A stretch of DNA of 64,000 bases from Arcicella gelida (GCF_034931025.1 NZ_JAYGIL010000010.1:1-64000), one strand, 5' to 3'. Positions 1-8,779 are shown, counted from the stretch's first letter. Program-made: numbers and translations. Notes: generated from the letters alone by a model not told the origin.

Positions 1-115
1 GTTTAAATGACTCATTGACAATTTTTTCGCTTTTTAATCTTCTTTGTCCCATTACTTTAAAGTTTATAACTAATTTCGATAACTTAACCGAAACTGTCAA
101 CTTATTTTAGGACAA
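1..115 (-). mobile_element. probable insertion-sequence end with transposase start
   Basis: On the - strand an ATG at 52 opens a frame (MGQRRLKSEKIVNESFK) that runs off the left edge. Its style resembles the first residues of IS3-family OrfA proteins. About 40 bases upstream lies a terminal-repeat-like sequence whose outer end, read inward, begins TGTCCTAAAATAAGTTGACA (up to 115). This suggests that the window starts inside an insertion sequence. The other end and most of the transposase are outside the window, so the family is a guess. I see no feature between 116 and 276. Confidence 0.35.
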
Positions 116-276
116 GACAGAGAACAGTCGCTCTAGCATTGCCACTAAAGGACTGGGCTTGCAGAAGTACTAGTAGAGTTATTATTTCGCTCGTCAAGTA
201 CCAATGATAATTTAAAAACTGATTATAGAGATAACAAACTAAAGCTAGATAATAAATTTAAGTTTTCATTTTGCAG

Positions 277-759
277 TTATTTTTTAGCAACTTTTACCCG
301 TTTGAATATTTCTTCTAAGTCCAGCGTATCCAGAAACGCAGTTACTTTAACTATTTTTCCATGTTGTATTTCCATAAACCAAGCATAGCTAACATTGTAT
401 GGTTTTCCATCAAGTGCAGTTGCCTTGCCATCCCAAATAGCAATTACTGTATTGTTATCTACAAATATTTCTCTTATTGTTGGAATGATTTTTTGAGAAA
501 GGCGGTCATTTAACGGGTTAAGTACTTCATCTATTAGCTGTTTTTTTGAAGTATATGTCTTGGATAGATAGGAGCTTCCCGATATAGTCCAATGTACATC
601 TTCAGCTAATAAATCAAAAAAACTTCCACTGCCATTTGCCCATTTTTCAAACCCTTCCTTTATCAATTGCCTATTACTATCCTGTTGTAAACTATTTTGT
701 TGTGCCATTGAAAATTGAGTTACGAAGAGTAGTGATACAATTATGCTTAGTGTTTTCAT
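277..759 (-). CDS. secreted NTF2-like / SnoaL-type protein
   Basis: This 160-residue protein starts at the ATG at 759, because the signal peptide (MKTLSIIVSLLFVTQFSMAQ) begins there. A longer frame to 795 would overlap the neighbouring gene. After the signal peptide comes one cone-shaped NTF2-like fold, recognisable from a helix with FEKWANGSG, DLLAEDVHWTISG, then IREIFVDNNTVIAIWDGKATALDG and WFMEIQHGKIVKVTAFLD. Members of this superfamily are small ligand-binding proteins or isomerases such as ketosteroid isomerase and SnoaL. The substrate here is unknown. It is the last gene of the - strand cluster and probably acts in the periplasm. Confidence 0.75.
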   Translation of the reverse strand: MKTLSIIVSLLFVTQFSMAQQNSLQQDSNRQLIKEGFEKWANGSGSFFDLLAEDVHWTISGSSYLSKTYTSKKQLIDEVLNPLNDRLSQKIIPTIREIFVDNNTVIAIWDGKATALDGKPYNVSYAWFMEIQHGKIVKVTAFLDTLDLEEIFKRVKVAKK

Positions 760-766
760 TTTTTTA

Positions 767-1303
767 TTATTTAAAAACAACTTCTGAAAGTTCAATCAAA
801 TTACCCCAAGGGTCAGCAATGAAGGCCAGTTTACGGGTAATCGTTTCTAAATAGAATGGTTCTCCGACAGTTGTTACTCCCCGTTTTTTTAACTCTGCTA
901 ATGTTGCATCTAAATTTTTCACGTGCATACAAATATGATGATACCCTGGCTTTGACAGACTTTCGCCTAAATCAGTATAATTCTTTTGTGCCTCCAATTT
1001 GCCTTCTGCCAGTATCTCTACCCAAAAACTGTTATCATTTGGGGGGGCTAAGTATGCCAGCTTTTCGTCGGCATAGGGCCACTGATGGATGATTCTGAAA
1101 TCCATTTTTTCAGTCCACCACTTAATAGCTAAATCATAATTTGGTACACGAATGCCAATGTGATTGCCCGAAATATCAGCAAGTTTACTTTTAGGATTTA
1201 AGGCAGGCATATTAAAGCCTGTATTTTCTTGATGTTGTGCAAAAGCACTCGTCGTGAGTGTCAATAGACCAAATGCTATCAACAAGCTTATTTTATTTTT
1301 CAT
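767..1303 (-). CDS. secreted VOC-family (glyoxalase/dioxygenase-like) protein
   Basis: The protein has 178 residues. A signal peptide (MKNKISLLIAFGLLTLTTSAFA) is followed by one vicinal-oxygen-chelate domain: GNHIGIRVPNYDLAIKWW, FWVEIL, GYHHICMHVKNLDATL and a closing DPWGNLIELSEV. The His in GNHIG, Glu in FWVEI, His in HHICM and Glu in LIELSE occupy the usual metal-ligand positions of glyoxalase I and related enzymes. It is a close paralogue of the cytoplasmic-looking VOC protein at 4205-4663 but carries an export signal. The reaction is unknown. Seven bases separate it from the downstream NTF2-like gene, so the two are probably co-transcribed. Confidence 0.8.
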   Translation of the reverse strand: MKNKISLLIAFGLLTLTTSAFAQHQENTGFNMPALNPKSKLADISGNHIGIRVPNYDLAIKWWTEKMDFRIIHQWPYADEKLAYLAPPNDNSFWVEILAEGKLEAQKNYTDLGESLSKPGYHHICMHVKNLDATLAELKKRGVTTVGEPFYLETITRKLAFIADPWGNLIELSEVVFK

Positions 1304-1331
1304 TTTATTTGAATGTTGTTAAATTTTAAAA

Positions 1332-1973
1332 TTATTGTTGTTCCTCGGCAGTAGTTCTATCCTGATAGAGTTGCCAAAATTTATCAGCCAGAACCGTCGG
1401 TGAGTGTGTAGGGCTTGATTCGGCAATAATATTAGCAATAGTGAGAAGCCCAACATAAATGTTGTCAGGTTTTAACCTCTCGTGAAGCTGTAAAGCCAAA
1501 CTTCTAATGCCTGCTTTACCAATAGAAAGCGAACCATAATCAGCCGATGGAAATAAAGCAAAGCCACCACCCGATATTAAAAATGCCCCTCGCTTTTCTT
1601 TTAAATCATTTTGCAGTATAAGGTAAGCATCTAAAGCAGCCGCAACATTTTTGCTAAAGTCATCAATAAGCGACGCAGAAGTTTCTTCAAGAATGTCTTT
1701 GGCTTTTACATCGGCTACGTTGTAAAACAAGATGTCGAAACTGCCCATATCATTTCGCAATTTTGAGATTGCTTCCTTTAAGGATTCTGTATTGCCAACA
1801 TCAGCATCGGCATAATAACTCTGTATGTTTTCTGCTTTTAGTGTTTCTGCTAATTTTTCAAGATTTTTTTTGCTACGACTGATTAGCCCAACTTTAAACC
1901 CTTGCTTTCCAAACTTTCGTGCTACACCAAGACTTAGCCCTGTGCCTGCACCAATTATAAGAATTGTTTTCAT
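1332..1973 (-). CDS. atypical short-chain dehydrogenase/reductase
   Basis: This 213-residue Rossmann protein starts at the ATG at 1973, directly before the nucleotide-binding strand MKTILIIGAGTGLSLG. A longer frame adds 14 residues that overlap the next gene. The N-terminal glycine motif fits NAD(P) binding, and LFYNVAD stands where NNAG is normal. The usual YxxxK catalytic pair is not in its normal form: the region reads SADYGSLSIGKAGIRSLA, so the lysine is seven residues after the tyrosine. This matches a subgroup of atypical SDR-like proteins whose catalysis is uncertain. It lies between two classical SDR genes in one direction. Confidence 0.75.
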   Translation of the reverse strand: MKTILIIGAGTGLSLGVARKFGKQGFKVGLISRSKKNLEKLAETLKAENIQSYYADADVGNTESLKEAISKLRNDMGSFDILFYNVADVKAKDILEETSASLIDDFSKNVAAALDAYLILQNDLKEKRGAFLISGGGFALFPSADYGSLSIGKAGIRSLALQLHERLKPDNIYVGLLTIANIIAESSPTHSPTVLADKFWQLYQDRTTAEEQQ

Positions 1974-1981
1974 TTTTGAGA

Positions 1982-2821
1982 TTAAAAATTTACATTTAAC
2001 GTTGTTGATTCCCATTCATCAAAGTCTTTTGTAAGCAAAACCAACTTTGCTCTTGCGGCTTCCATTGCATCATGTCCTAATAATAATCTCAATGGGGGAT
2101 TCGGACATTCAACTACTTTGATAATAGCCTCGGCTGCTTTTACAGGGTTTCCAGGTTGATTGCCATCTTTGTTACGCAACCATACTTTTGTTATTTCGGC
2201 AGTTTCAGCATAATCTGAAATCTTACCGGGAGTTTCATTGGCAGAACGTCCAGCCCAATCGGTACGGAATGCACCTGGGGCAACAATGGTTACTTTGATT
2301 CCAAGATGCCCTACCTCTTTGGATAGTGACTCAGAAAATCCATCCACGGCGTATTTTGTAGCATGATAATAGCCCAATGCAGGATAAGAAGCTATCCCAC
2401 CAATAGAAGCAACATTGATAATATGTCCACTTTTTTGAGACCGCATGAGAGGAAGAACCTCTTTTGTAAGATTAGCCAATCCAAAGAAATTTATTTCAAA
2501 CATTCTACGGGTTTCCGCATCATCGCTTTCTTCAATTGCACCGAAATAACCTATCCCAGCATTGTTTAGTAATACATCAATTTTTCCGAAATGGTCAAGT
2601 GTTGCTCTTACAGCGGCTTTAATTTCATTAGTATTTGTTACATCTAATTTTACTGCTAATGCTGTGTTGGGATAAGCGTCAACAATATCTTGAATGTCGC
2701 TTGTTTTACGAGAAGCAACTGCAACCAAATATCCAGCACGCAATGCCGTAGTTGCGAAAGCACGTCCAAAGCCAGTTGAACAACCAGTAATTAACCAAAC
2801 TTTATTATTTGAATTTTCCAT
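1982..2821 (-). CDS. classical SDR oxidoreductase
   Basis: The 279-residue protein has the full classical SDR pattern: TGCSTGFG for dinucleotide binding at residues 13-20, LLNNAGIGYFG, a catalytic serine in NVASIGG, and the pair YHATK. The C-terminal part (PLRLLLGHDAMEAARAKL) is typical of the Bacteroidota NAD(P)-dependent oxidoreductases of this size. It closely resembles the SDR at 62607-63425. It probably reduces or oxidises a small carbonyl or alcohol substrate in the cytoplasm, but the substrate cannot be read from the sequence. The start is only eight bases from the end of the downstream SDR frame. Confidence 0.85.
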   Translation of the reverse strand: MENSNNKVWLITGCSTGFGRAFATTALRAGYLVAVASRKTSDIQDIVDAYPNTALAVKLDVTNTNEIKAAVRATLDHFGKIDVLLNNAGIGYFGAIEESDDAETRRMFEINFFGLANLTKEVLPLMRSQKSGHIINVASIGGIASYPALGYYHATKYAVDGFSESLSKEVGHLGIKVTIVAPGAFRTDWAGRSANETPGKISDYAETAEITKVWLRNKDGNQPGNPVKAAEAIIKVVECPNPPLRLLLGHDAMEAARAKLVLLTKDFDEWESTTLNVNF

Positions 2822-2864
2822 TTTTTGTAAGATTTTAAATTTTCAATAGACTTAATTTTGACTA

Positions 2865-2905
2865 CTTGTAATGAAGTCAGAGCATTTTTCTGACTTCATT
2901 ACAAG
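2865..2905. terminator. 16-bp perfect hairpin between two SDR genes
   Basis: CTTGTAATGAAGTCAG at 2865-2880 pairs perfectly with 2890-2905 over a nine-base loop. The T-run lies on the + side, so it is not a standard terminator for the - strand operon. It could still stop or stabilise transcripts and may split the cluster into two expression units. Confidence 0.55.
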
Positions 2906-2919
2906 TTTTTTGAAAATTT

Positions 2920-3732
2920 TTAGATTGTATTTTCCCACGCTTTTACTTGATGGTCTTTAAGCATATCTTCTACAAACTGTGGCACGACATTACGGAACTT
3001 ACCAGTATCAGAAGGAACGATTTTAATCATGGCATCAATCATTTCTTTAGGGTCAAGTCTTCCTTCGGGAGTACCCAATAGAGAATCAAAATTGGCTTTC
3101 ATGTCGGCACGTTTGGTGAAGTTTTTATCATCATCCAACCAACGGAAAGCATTTTCTGCCATTGTTTCATTGTAGCCTGTCAAGTAAGCACCAGGATTAA
3201 TGGTTTGCACTTTGATGTTATAAGGCTTTAACTCATCCGCCAAAGCTTCAGCAACTGCTTCCAAGGCGTGTTTGGTTGAAACATAGATACCATAACCAGA
3301 AGGTGTAAATAGACCACCCATTGACGAGGTGAAAACTATTTTGCCTTTTTTACCAGCGTTAATCCATTTGGTGATAAATTGTTGGGCAAGGTCTAATGGT
3401 GCAAACACATTGGTTTCGTAATTATTTCTTACAAGGTCTAACGGAATTTCAAACACAGGACCACTTTCACCAATACCAGCATTGCTAAACAATACATCAA
3501 TATCGTATTTCAATGCAACTCTAACATCGTATTTATCAAGTATGTCGAGTTTGATAACCTCAATGTTGTTTTGCAAGCCAAGTTCTTCTACCTTTTGGCG
3601 AAGTGCAGTAACCTGTGGAGAGATTTGTACACCTGCAATAATTTTATGACCTAATTGAGCTAAACCAATAGCTGTTCCTTCTCCGAATCCAGAGCCTGCT
3701 CCAGTAATCAAAATTGTTTTTGTATTTTCCAT
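2920..3732 (-). CDS. SDR oxidoreductase
   Basis: The 270-residue protein has the dinucleotide motif TGAGSGFG near residue 10, LFSNAGIGESG (Ser in place of the first Asn of NNAG), the catalytic serine in FTSSMGG, and YVSTK as the Tyr-Lys pair. Its C-terminus (RNVVPQFVEDMLKDHQVKAW) resembles short-chain reductases found next to VOC and GlcG-like genes in other Bacteroidota. It is probably an NAD(P)-dependent dehydrogenase of unknown substrate. It is followed by a strong hairpin at 2865-2905 and lies 40 bases after the GlcG/HbpS-like gene. Confidence 0.85.
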   Translation of the reverse strand: MENTKTILITGAGSGFGEGTAIGLAQLGHKIIAGVQISPQVTALRQKVEELGLQNNIEVIKLDILDKYDVRVALKYDIDVLFSNAGIGESGPVFEIPLDLVRNNYETNVFAPLDLAQQFITKWINAGKKGKIVFTSSMGGLFTPSGYGIYVSTKHALEAVAEALADELKPYNIKVQTINPGAYLTGYNETMAENAFRWLDDDKNFTKRADMKANFDSLLGTPEGRLDPKEMIDAMIKIVPSDTGKFRNVVPQFVEDMLKDHQVKAWENTI

Positions 3733-3772
3733 TTTTTTAGATTTTTATTGTTTATTGATTTTTTATTGAGTA

Positions 3773-4165
3773 TTAAATGTTGCTGCCTGCTGATGCAATT
3801 TCAAAGTCTTGGTCAGGGCTTCCGCCAGAAACTCCAATGTATCCAACTATACTTCCCTGTGATTTGATAGGCATTCCTCCTTTAAATCCAACTAGGCCAC
3901 CACTTGTATTTACCAAGCCATAAGTTTTGTTTTCAGGATTTAAAAATTCGCCAACAGCTTCCGAGTTCATACGGAATAGCATGGCTGTTTTTGCTTTTCC
4001 CATAGCTACATCAATTGAACCAAGGTAGGCATTGTCCATTCTTAAAAAACTTTTTAAATGTCCAAATGAATCAAGGATAGATATGTTTGCATTAACATCA
4101 AGTTGCATAGCTTTTTCAACCGCTTGATTGATAGCTCTTGATGCTTGTATTTGTGTCGTTTCCAT
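3773..4165 (-). CDS. GlcG/HbpS family protein
   Basis: This 130-residue protein is one heme-degrading (DUF336, GlcG/HbpS) domain. It opens with an amphipathic helix (ASRAINQAVEKAMQLDVNANISILDS), then LKSFLRMDNAYLGSIDVAMGKAKTA, and ends with the typical glycine-rich strand GGMPIKSQGSIVGYIGVSGGSPDQD. Family members include the heme-binding HbpS of Streptomyces and the GlcG protein of glycolate operons. Whether this one binds heme is not known. It sits between a VOC gene and an SDR gene in one direction, with gaps near 40 bases, so co-expression is likely. Confidence 0.8.
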   Translation of the reverse strand: METTQIQASRAINQAVEKAMQLDVNANISILDSFGHLKSFLRMDNAYLGSIDVAMGKAKTAMLFRMNSEAVGEFLNPENKTYGLVNTSGGLVGFKGGMPIKSQGSIVGYIGVSGGSPDQDFEIASAGSNI

Positions 4166-4204
4166 TTTTCGTAGTTTGTTTTGTTGATTGATTTTTTTGT
4201 TTTA

Positions 4205-4663
4205 TTAAATCACCTCTGCGAGTTCAATTACATTCCCCCAAAGGTCAGAGAAGAAGCCAAGGCGTTTGCCAATTACAGGTAAATCAAAAGGTTCGCCGAG
4301 AACAGTTACACCACGTTTGCTTAATTCAGCAAGCGTTTCATCTACGCTTTTTACATCCATACAAATGTGGTGGTAACCGCTTGGGTGAAGGCTTTCGTTT
4401 AGGTCGGCATAGTTGGCTTTTGGCTCTGGATTACCGCCTGCTAATAATTCAATCCAGAAATTGTCATCGTTGGCTGGTGCTAAATAAGCCAGTTGTAAAT
4501 CGCCAAATGGCCATTCATGCAGTAAACGGAAATCTAATTTTTCCATGTACCAGTTTTTGGTTTGCTCGTAGTTAGGAACTCTGAGAGCTACGTGTGCACC
4601 TCTCATATTTTTAAAAACACTTTCTGTGTTTTTTGCAGGAATTTTGATTGTTACGTTTTCCAT
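4205..4663 (-). CDS. VOC-family protein
   Basis: The start is set at the ATG at 4663 (MENVTIKIPAKNTE). A longer frame to 4711 adds sixteen poorly convincing residues. The 152-residue cytoplasmic protein has one VOC domain: GAHVALRVPNYEQTKNWY, FWIELLAGG, GYHHICMDVKSVDETL and DLWGNVIELAEVI. The probable metal ligands are the His of GAHVA, Glu of WIELL, His of HHICM and Glu of VIELAE. It is a paralogue of the exported VOC protein at 767-1303. It is the first structural gene after the AraC regulator, which suggests it belongs to that regulator's target operon. Confidence 0.8.
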   Translation of the reverse strand: MENVTIKIPAKNTESVFKNMRGAHVALRVPNYEQTKNWYMEKLDFRLLHEWPFGDLQLAYLAPANDDNFWIELLAGGNPEPKANYADLNESLHPSGYHHICMDVKSVDETLAELSKRGVTVLGEPFDLPVIGKRLGFFSDLWGNVIELAEVI

Positions 4664-4850
4664 TTTGTTTAATTTGTTTATGGTTATTTTTATTTGTTTT
4701 TGATGATACAAAGATGCTACAGGTTGCTGCCCTCTATGATAGGAAAGACAAAGGGGCTATTATGAATATCAAAGATGAGTATGGAGCAAAAAAAAATGCT
4801 GCTATTAATTAGCAACATTTTATGAAATATGAATGTGAATTTATTTTGAG

Positions 4851-5786
4851 CTACGCTGATGCTCTAGCAGAAAGAAACGATTTCCTAAACTCTACAGGAG
4901 TAAGTCCTGTATTTTTTTTGAAGAAAAAAGAAAAATTTGGTTGGTCAGAAAATCCCATGCTGTAACTAATATTATTCAAGTTCCAGTCTGTTTGAAGAAG
5001 TAAAGCTTTGGCTTCATCCAAAAGTCTGTTGCGAATATGAATACTGGCATTTTGTCCTGTGTGCTTTTTTAACAATTCATTCAGGTAATTTGGATGAATA
5101 GCTAAGTCAGCTGCAAATTCTTTAGCTGTCCTTATGCGTATTGGGGAATTGTAATTAATGTTTGAGGTTTCTTTTTCCAACAAGTTGAAGAAGTGGTGTA
5201 TGTGCGAAAATTCCTCAGTAACAGCATCGGGCTTGGGGTATTTCCCCACTTTCATACTCTCTACCATTAATAGCTGAATATAAGCCTGTAATGAATCTTC
5301 CTTGTAAGTTCCATTGGTATCTTCTTCTTCCTGCATTTTGATAAATAGATTATTGATAACAGGCACTTCAGATTCACTCAAACGAATTACACTTTTTGAT
5401 TTGTCGGTATAGAGAGCAAATTTGTCGATAGTAGATTTTAGATTTGGAAAGCTATTTATGAACCCTTTTTTGAACAGCACATAATATCCTGCTGGTTCAT
5501 CGGAGAGATTTTTCCATGAAATAATATCATTAGGATGGATATACAATATAGTAGGTTCGTCAATGTAGTAGGTGTTAAGCCCCATTGTAAAAACGCCTGA
5601 ACCTTTTGAGATGAATAATACTTTGTAAAATTCACGCCTGTTGGGCGACAAATAATTTCTGCATTCGTGATACTTGCGATTAAACACTTTCACTGTCCAG
5701 TCTTCATAAAAATCCCTCAAAACAGGAATCATATCAGGCAGGTTTCGTAAGGTATCTATTTGCTTTAAATCTATTGTAGTCTTCAT
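4851..5786 (-). CDS. AraC-family transcriptional regulator
   Basis: The protein has 311 residues when started at the ATG at 5786 (MKTTIDLKQIDTL). The N-terminal two thirds form a cupin-like sensor domain. The C-terminal hundred residues contain two helix-turn-helix motifs: RTAKEFAADLAIHPNYLNELLKKHTG and WNLNNISYSMGFSDQPNFSFFFKKNTG, followed by the signature PVEFRKS. It is a DNA-binding activator or repressor of the XylS/AraC type. It is transcribed towards the VOC-GlcG-SDR cluster and separated from it by 187 bases, so it is the obvious candidate regulator of that cluster. Confidence 0.85.
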   Translation of the reverse strand: MKTTIDLKQIDTLRNLPDMIPVLRDFYEDWTVKVFNRKYHECRNYLSPNRREFYKVLFISKGSGVFTMGLNTYYIDEPTILYIHPNDIISWKNLSDEPAGYYVLFKKGFINSFPNLKSTIDKFALYTDKSKSVIRLSESEVPVINNLFIKMQEEEDTNGTYKEDSLQAYIQLLMVESMKVGKYPKPDAVTEEFSHIHHFFNLLEKETSNINYNSPIRIRTAKEFAADLAIHPNYLNELLKKHTGQNASIHIRNRLLDEAKALLLQTDWNLNNISYSMGFSDQPNFSFFFKKNTGLTPVEFRKSFLSARASA

Positions 5787-5808
5787 CTTTCTATTTTTTG
5801 TATTACAT

Positions 5809-6042
5809 TTATTCAAAAAGTGTTACAATGCTAAAAAGCAAACTTACAAATAAATCATGGGTTAATTCTTCTTTAGATGGGTGGAATTTTATCTGCTTGA
5901 ATTGCAGGAATAACTGCCATGTGTTGGCGATTGCAGCTCTTTTTGTAAGGTTAGCTTTTGTGATGAAGTAGGCAGTAAAAGACTTCGCCTTGAATATCTT
6001 TTCGCTTGTAGGGGAACGAAATTTCTTTTTTGGTTTGCACAC
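5809..6042 (-). other. possible small reading frame (GTG start), uncertain
   Basis: A 77-codon open frame begins at a GTG next to the 44-bp box at 6043-6086. The encoded peptide is basic at the front (KPKKKFRSP) and has no recognisable domain. Its position directly after the box matches that of genes in the cassette-like region at 23-32 kb, so it may be a short cassette gene or non-coding spacer. I cannot decide from sequence alone. Confidence 0.25.
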
Positions 6043-6086
6043 AACTCAAAAATATGTAAACGTTTTGTAGTACTTTTTGTATTGTT
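6043..6086 (-). repeat. 44-bp spacer box, copy 1
   Basis: The + strand begins AACTCAAAAATATG and ends GTACTTTTTGTATTGTT. The same arrangement recurs at 23101, 25822, 26811 and 30148, each time with the AAC preceded by a complementary-end motif and placed upstream of - strand genes. Here it is followed directly by a copy of the inverted-repeat element, exactly as at 26811-26855. Confidence 0.7.
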
Positions 6087-6175
6087 CCCAAACTAGTCTT
6101 ATGATTTTCTAAAACCTAAAACAAGGAAAAGCATCACACTCTTTAACATTCTAGAGTGTAGAAAACACCTCTCCT
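6087..6175. repeat. inverted-repeat element, shortened copy A
   Basis: The left end CCCAAACTAGTCTTA and the phrase CTCTTTAACATT match the 180-bp element of 8859-9038. About half of the middle is missing. The region from 6176 to 6346 holds no gene that I can see. Confidence 0.6.
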
Positions 6176-6346
6176 ACTACCAGTTTTAATGAATTATTAA
6201 TAAATTACAAACACAATTTACTTTCAAATATAAAACTATCGGTTGTTTGGCTTTTATACAAAAATCGTTTTTTGTGTGACGCTACGACCAAAGTTATGAT
6301 TGAATAAGTATAAAAAGGGTGAACAAGGGCAAAACAAATAAGAATT

Positions 6347-6577
6347 AACCGTGTTTTCGATGAAATATATTTTCCTGCTGTTTTCCAACATTTATCTAAA
6401 TATCAACCACAGCTTGAAAAAAGGTTGGATAAAGGAGAGTTATGAAACGTTTCAAATCCCATTCATTGAAAAAGTAAATCAAATTTTAGCACTAAAAAAG
6501 AAGATTCAAAAGCCAATACCAGTGAATTAGAAGCAGAAATTGACCGATGAAGAGATTTTGATTGTTGAAGGCAAATA
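6347..6577 (+). pseudogene. fragment of a type IIG restriction-methyltransferase C-terminus
   Basis: Pieces in three frames match the C-terminal part of Eco57I-like type IIG restriction enzymes. FPAVFQHLSKYQPQLEKRLDKGE is followed, after a deletion, by FQIPFIEKVNQILALKK, then after a frameshift DSKANTSELEAEIDR, then in a third frame EEILIVEGK before a stop at 6575. Intact relatives have LVYELYGLT between the last two pieces. The catalytic parts are gone, so this is a dead remnant. From 6578 to 6823 I find no gene. Confidence 0.65.
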
Positions 6578-6823
6578 ACCTCAAAGAGGTTGTATATTTG
6601 ATTAGAAAATAGAAAAAATATAATGGTAAATTCAGCACAAAATATCCACAAATTGACGAATTTTCAAGCAATACTCCTGCTTGCCATAGTATTTTTCAAT
6701 AAGACTACGCCAAGCAAGGTTGCAGTCTGAGATTGCATATTATTTGTTCCAAGTCTTTAGACTTTGAACTGCTGGGGTTAGTAACAAGTAAAACCCTTAT
6801 AAATTCAATAAACAAATAAGAAA

Positions 6824-7717
6824 ATGAGAATTCTTTTTACGGGTGGTTCGGGAAAAGCAGGAAAGTACGTAATTGCGTATCTGCTAGAACAAGGGCACAA
6901 GGTACTGAATGTGGATATAACACCTTTGAGCCTTGTTGGGGTTGAAAATCTAATAGCTGATATTACAGATGCTGGACAAATGTTTAATGCCATGAGTTCT
7001 TACATTGGCTTAGGTGAATTGGAAGGTGGCAATGGCGTACCAAAATTTGATGCAGTAGTACATTTTGCCGCAGTTCCCAGAATTTTGATTAAACCAGATA
7101 ATGAAACCTTTCGAGTGAACACAATTGGGACGTATAATGTGATTGAAGCAGCTGTTAAACTGGGTATTAAAAAGATTGTTATTGCTTCTTCGGAAACCAC
7201 TTATGGCATCTGTTTTTCAGATGGACAAACTGACCCGAAATCATTACCCCTTGAAGAAGATTATGATGTGGACCCAATGGATAGTTACGGATTATCAAAA
7301 GTTGTGAATGAAAAAACGGCACAGAGTTTCCAGCGACGTTCAGGTATTGATATTTATGCACTCCGAATCGGAAATGTGATTGAACCTCATGAATACGCAG
7401 AATTATTCCCGCATTATTTTAAAAATCCTGAAGTTCGTCGCAGAAATGCTTTTTGTTATATAGATGCCCGTGACTTAGGACAAATTGTAAATTTATGTTT
7501 ACAGAAAGACGGGCTTGGCTTTCAGATTTTCAATGCTGGAAATGACCACAACGGTGCTATTATTCCAAGTAAAGAATTAGCCGAAAAGTTTTTCCCCAAC
7601 GTACCCATTACTCGTGAATTAGGCGAACACGAAGCCTTATTTTCTAATCGGAAAATCCGAGAAGTACTTGGATTCAAAGAACAGCATAATTGGAGGAAAT
7701 ACGTAAAGGCTGAGTGA
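6824..7717 (+). CDS. NAD-dependent epimerase/dehydratase
   Basis: The 297-residue protein is an extended SDR. TGGSGKAG at residues 6-13 binds the dinucleotide, the aspartate in LNVDITPLSL caps the first Rossmann segment, and YGLSK provides the catalytic Tyr-Lys, preceded by ASSETTYG with the catalytic serine/threonine. The overall plan fits UDP-sugar epimerases, uronate dehydrogenases and related reductases. The C-terminal substrate region does not let me choose among these. It is followed after 64 bases by an aldo/keto reductase gene in the same direction, so the two may form a small operon. Confidence 0.8.
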   Translation: MRILFTGGSGKAGKYVIAYLLEQGHKVLNVDITPLSLVGVENLIADITDAGQMFNAMSSYIGLGELEGGNGVPKFDAVVHFAAVPRILIKPDNETFRVNTIGTYNVIEAAVKLGIKKIVIASSETTYGICFSDGQTDPKSLPLEEDYDVDPMDSYGLSKVVNEKTAQSFQRRSGIDIYALRIGNVIEPHEYAELFPHYFKNPEVRRRNAFCYIDARDLGQIVNLCLQKDGLGFQIFNAGNDHNGAIIPSKELAEKFFPNVPITRELGEHEALFSNRKIREVLGFKEQHNWRKYVKAE

Positions 7718-7781
7718 TTTGTAGTTCGGTAAGCCTACTGAAAACTGCATTCACAAATAATCAAATTTATAAGAAAAATTC

Positions 7782-8738
7782 ATGAAATATCTTCAATTTA
7801 GTAATAATGACAGCATCCCAATGTTGGGTTTAGGTACTTGGAAATCAGCCAAAGGTGAGATTTATCAAACCGTTAGAAAAGCCATCGAAATTGGTTATCG
7901 CCATTTTGATTGTGCTTTAATCTATGGTAATGAACAAGAAATAGGACAGGCAATTTCAGATGCAATCAATAATAGAGAAGTAACCAGAAATGAGCTTTGG
8001 ATTACCTCAAAACTATGGAATAATCGCCATAAAAAAGTTGATATTCAGCCAACTATTGAAATAACATTGGATAGTTTGAAACTTGAATATTTAGATTTAT
8101 ACTTAATTCATTGGCCAATAGCACTCTTAAACAGCGTAAACTATCCACAAGACGGAAGTGAGATGATTGACTTGAAACACATTCCTTTGACGGAAACTTG
8201 GCAGGGGATGATTGCTTTAAAAGAAAATAATTTGACCAAGCATATCGGTGTTTCAAATTTTAGCATTAAAAAAATCAATGAATTAATCAGTGAAACAGGC
8301 GTTTGTCCAGAAGCCCTACAATTAGAACTGCATCCATTTCTTCAACAAAATAAAATTGTAGATTTTGCCAATGCCAACAACATCATCCTCACGGGTTTTT
8401 GCCCTCTTGGTTCGTCAGATAGACCCATCAATAGGATTTCAGCAGGTGAACCCAAGTTGTTTGAAAATAAAACAATTATAGATATTGCCCAAGAAAAAGG
8501 AAATACACCCGCACAAATTATGCTCGCTTGGGCAATCAATAGAGGCACATCGGTCATTCCAAAATCCGTAAATCCACAAAGGTTAAAAGAAAATTTGGAA
8601 GCGGCTAATATTGAACTTACCCTTTTAGAAATGGAGAAAATCAATCAATTAGATCAACATTATCGATATATTAAGGGTGATTTTTGGTGCTTAGAGGGCA
8701 GTGGCTACACCTTAGAAAACCTCTGGGATGAAGTTTGA
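7782..8738 (+). CDS. aldo/keto reductase
   Basis: This 318-residue protein has the TIM-barrel signature of the aldo/keto reductases. IPMLGLGTW opens the barrel. The catalytic tetrad is present: Asp and Tyr in HFDCALIYGNE, Lys in WITSKLW and His in LYLIHWP. The NADPH-binding C-terminal motif reads VIPKSVNPQRLKEN. Length and motifs fit aldehyde or sugar reductases of the AKR1-5 groups. The natural substrate is unknown. It may be expressed with the epimerase gene immediately upstream. Confidence 0.85.
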   Translation: MKYLQFSNNDSIPMLGLGTWKSAKGEIYQTVRKAIEIGYRHFDCALIYGNEQEIGQAISDAINNREVTRNELWITSKLWNNRHKKVDIQPTIEITLDSLKLEYLDLYLIHWPIALLNSVNYPQDGSEMIDLKHIPLTETWQGMIALKENNLTKHIGVSNFSIKKINELISETGVCPEALQLELHPFLQQNKIVDFANANNIILTGFCPLGSSDRPINRISAGEPKLFENKTIIDIAQEKGNTPAQIMLAWAINRGTSVIPKSVNPQRLKENLEAANIELTLLEMEKINQLDQHYRYIKGDFWCLEGSGYTLENLWDEV

Positions 8739-8779
8739 GATAGAGCTGAATCAAGAAAGACTTAATATGCCTGCGGGGA

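Noticed and set aside
636..854. Open frame on the + strand
   Set aside because: It lies antisense to the NTF2-like and VOC genes and has no sensible protein features. The real genes have signal peptides and domains.
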